A DNA stretch of 64,000 nucleotides. Origin: Candidatus Saccharibacteria bacterium oral taxon 488. Lineage in GTDB: Bacteria > Patescibacteriota > Saccharimonadia > Saccharimonadales > Saccharimonadaceae. Both the position numbers and the translations under genes were made by a program. Under the pieces are notes generated by a model, which saw only the letters and a list, made by a program, of their open reading frames with translations, ran no database searches and was not told the DNA's origin. Below, piece after piece: positions 63,612-64,000 of this stretch (positions are counted from its first letter, which is position 1; every line of letters starts with the position of its first letter). The stretch is taken from positions 372,001 to 436,000 of the forward strand of contig CP047917.1 of assembly GCA_010202115.1 (NCBI GenBank), in the 5' to 3' direction.

Positions 63612-64000
63612 GCGGTATCAGCATGAGCAAGGACGCTATCGCTAGCGTGATGTACGCCCCCAGTGCCGGCCGCGTCAACTGTGGCGTGTCATAATGATAC
63701 ACCCGCCGCAGCTCATAATAATCCCACAAACGCCATGCACAAATCGTTAATAAAACGGCAGAAATGAGCGACAGCATCCCGCTAAGCTCAAAATGATATG
63801 TTTGATTACTAAAATTAACAACAAACATGAACTCCGCCGCCGCCAAACAGGACCACCATCGCTTATCTCGTTTCAATCCCATTACCGCTACGCAAAATCC
63901 CAACGGAATGATCAATCGCACCACCGGCGTGTAGTCAAAAAACAGCTGTGTGTAATATTCAATCGGATATTTATTATTGCCTGCAGCCGCCACCAACGCA
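63604..64000 (-). CDS. Hypothetical membrane protein, 5' end outside the window
   Basis: At least 130 residues; the frame runs open to the right edge, so the start is missing. Several hydrophobic helices (VVRLIIPLGFCVAVMGL, CLAAAEFMFVVNFSN, LSGMLSLISAVLLTICAWRLWDYYEL, LGAYITLAIASLLMLIPL). It converges with the 63072 gene and the two overlap by 8 nt at their ends. No family recognised. Confidence 0.6.
   Translation of the reverse strand, partial: ALVAAAGNNKYPIEYYTQLFFDYTPVVRLIIPLGFCVAVMGLKRDKRWWSCLAAAEFMFVVNFSNQTYHFELSGMLSLISAVLLTICAWRLWDYYELRRVYHYDTPQLTRPALGAYITLAIASLLMLIPLS

Overview
The window looks like a chromosome segment of a reduced-genome Patescibacteria (CPR) organism, most likely Candidatus Saccharibacteria (TM7). 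The reasons are: a ribosomal operon in which S5 is followed directly by L15 with no L30; Cys-free forms of L33, L36 and S4; no biosynthetic pathways; a short LPxTG-type surface protein; and a starch/glycogen gene set. TGA is used as an ordinary stop (for example at the ends of atpG and the GT4 gene), which argues against the recoded Gracilibacteria and Absconditabacteria. This placement is inference; no 16S rRNA gene is present.

Layout: 1-3.1 kb, end of the F1 ATP synthase operon (gamma, an inserted phosphatase-like gene, beta, epsilon). 3.2-5.3 kb, dusB and an autoregulated Fic protein. 5.4-6.2 kb, a densely hairpinned region with its own promoter and terminator, probably an unidentified large RNA. 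6.2-12.6 kb, a UvrD-like helicase-nuclease and a P-type ATPase. 12.8-24.4 kb, a leftward block with a DHH phosphoesterase, a MacB/Lol-type ABC exporter, recR, ebfC, a GT39-like enzyme, dnaB and dnaX. 24.6-32.6 kb, the rplL/rplJ/rplA/rplK/nusG/secE genes, broken up by enolase, a YrdC-domain gene and hypotheticals. 32.6-36.8 kb, an orphan histidine kinase, a metallopeptidase-like protein, a kinase and an LPRTG surface protein. 36.9-41.3 kb, tRNA-Trp and an alpha-glucan cluster (GT4, GH57, GH15). 41.4-45.4 kb, rpmG, nitroreductase, AlkD-like protein and an AT-rich EcoRV-like restriction-modification pair. 45.4-54.1 kb, three tRNAs, small membrane proteins, a TPR protein, DNA polymerase III delta-prime, RluA, trpS, an m5C methyltransferase and two hydrolases. 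54.1-61.8 kb, the alpha/spc ribosomal operons through rpoA, secY and infA. 61.9-64 kb, hypotheticals.

Themes that cross gene boundaries: (1) about twenty genes that begin transcription units have a TATAAT-like box only 6-8 nt before the start codon, so their mRNAs should be leaderless, while internal operon genes use Shine-Dalgarno sites or stop-start overlaps. (2) Structural zinc sites are missing from L33, L36, S4, DnaX and RecR. (3) dusB and the helicase carry in-frame palindromic insertions resembling the palindromic elements known in Rickettsia genes. (4) The strongest candidate for something undescribed is the ~800-nt structured transcript at 5371-6175.
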